A stretch of DNA of 6,507 bases, taken from positions 1 through 6,507 of the forward strand of contig CAMALN010000095.1 in assembly GCA_945836565.1 (NCBI GenBank), in the 5' to 3' direction. Shown here piece after piece: positions 6,407-6,507 of the stretch. The number at the start of each line of letters is the position of its first letter. The stretch's first letter is position 1. This stretch comes from an uncultured Lachnospiraceae bacterium (GTDB lineage Bacteria > Bacillota > Clostridia > Lachnospirales > Lachnospiraceae). Position numbers and translations under genes: made by a program. The notes below the pieces were generated by a model, which worked only from the letters and a program-made list of their open reading frames with translations, was not told where the DNA came from and made no database searches.

Positions 6407-6507
6407 ATGTTAGATGACGATTTTATAACACTTACCATTGAACGTCAGAAGAATATTGCGCTTATAGCACATGACAGTAAAAAGGCAGAGCTTATAGACT
6501 GGTGTAA
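6407..6507 (+). CDS. mgsA: Methylglyoxal synthase, N-terminal part (cut by window end)
   Basis: Only the first 33 codons and two bases are inside the window. The ATG follows a strong AAGGAGGT (6393-6400) with a six-base gap. The translation begins MLDDDFITLTIERQ and continues KNIALIAHDSKKAELIDWC, which matches the conserved N-terminal strand of methylglyoxal synthase ('K.IALIAHD..K..l..W' in the Escherichia coli enzyme). The enzyme converts dihydroxyacetone phosphate to methylglyoxal and phosphate, a bypass of lower glycolysis used when sugar phosphates build up. The catalytic aspartates and the phosphate-binding loop lie beyond the window, so activity cannot be judged. No terminator is visible between thioredoxin and this gene, so cotranscription is possible. 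Confidence 0.88.
   Translation, partial: MLDDDFITLTIERQKNIALIAHDSKKAELIDWC

Overview
The window looks like ordinary chromosomal DNA from a low-to-mid GC, Gram-positive member of the Clostridia, most likely a Lachnospiraceae relative (Butyrivibrio/Roseburia/Eubacterium type). The reasons are the A+T-leaning codon use, strong AAGGAGG-type ribosome binding sites, short gaps between genes, and protein families common in that group (DUF3592, HD-GYP sensors with propeller repeats, DUF436/YwlG, methylglyoxal synthase). The taxon is inferred from style, not from a marker gene. All six genes read on the + strand. I see no mobile element, CRISPR array, tRNA or rRNA.

Layout: (1) 49-483, a small two-helix membrane protein of the DUF3592 type, closed by a clear intrinsic terminator (493-520). 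(2) A sigma-A-like promoter (519-547) overlaps the terminator's T-tract and should drive a two-gene unit. Its first gene (612-4169) encodes a 1185-residue sensor: an ECF S-component-like membrane domain, a second internal export segment, fourteen propeller repeats, a Y_Y_Y domain, a transmembrane helix, a coiled coil and a cytoplasmic HD-GYP c-di-GMP phosphodiesterase domain. Two bases after its stop comes 4172-5371, a BMP/PnrA-like solute-binding protein. It has a membrane anchor but no lipobox, and no transporter genes lie beside it. (3) 5432-5986 is a DUF436/YwlG protein. (4) 6041-6352 is a small thioredoxin with a WCAPC active site, preceded by a perfect TATAAT box. (5) 6407 to the window end is the first 33 codons of methylglyoxal synthase.

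The part most worth attention is the pair 612-4169 / 4172-5371. Two modules normally used in uptake, an S-component-like membrane domain and a BMP binding protein, sit with a large extracytoplasmic propeller sensor whose output is predicted c-di-GMP hydrolysis. My reading is a sensory unit in which an external solute, perhaps presented by the anchored binding protein, controls c-di-GMP turnover. The domains are seen in the sequence; the functional coupling is inference. The remaining genes look like housekeeping or stress-related genes with no evident tie to the pair.
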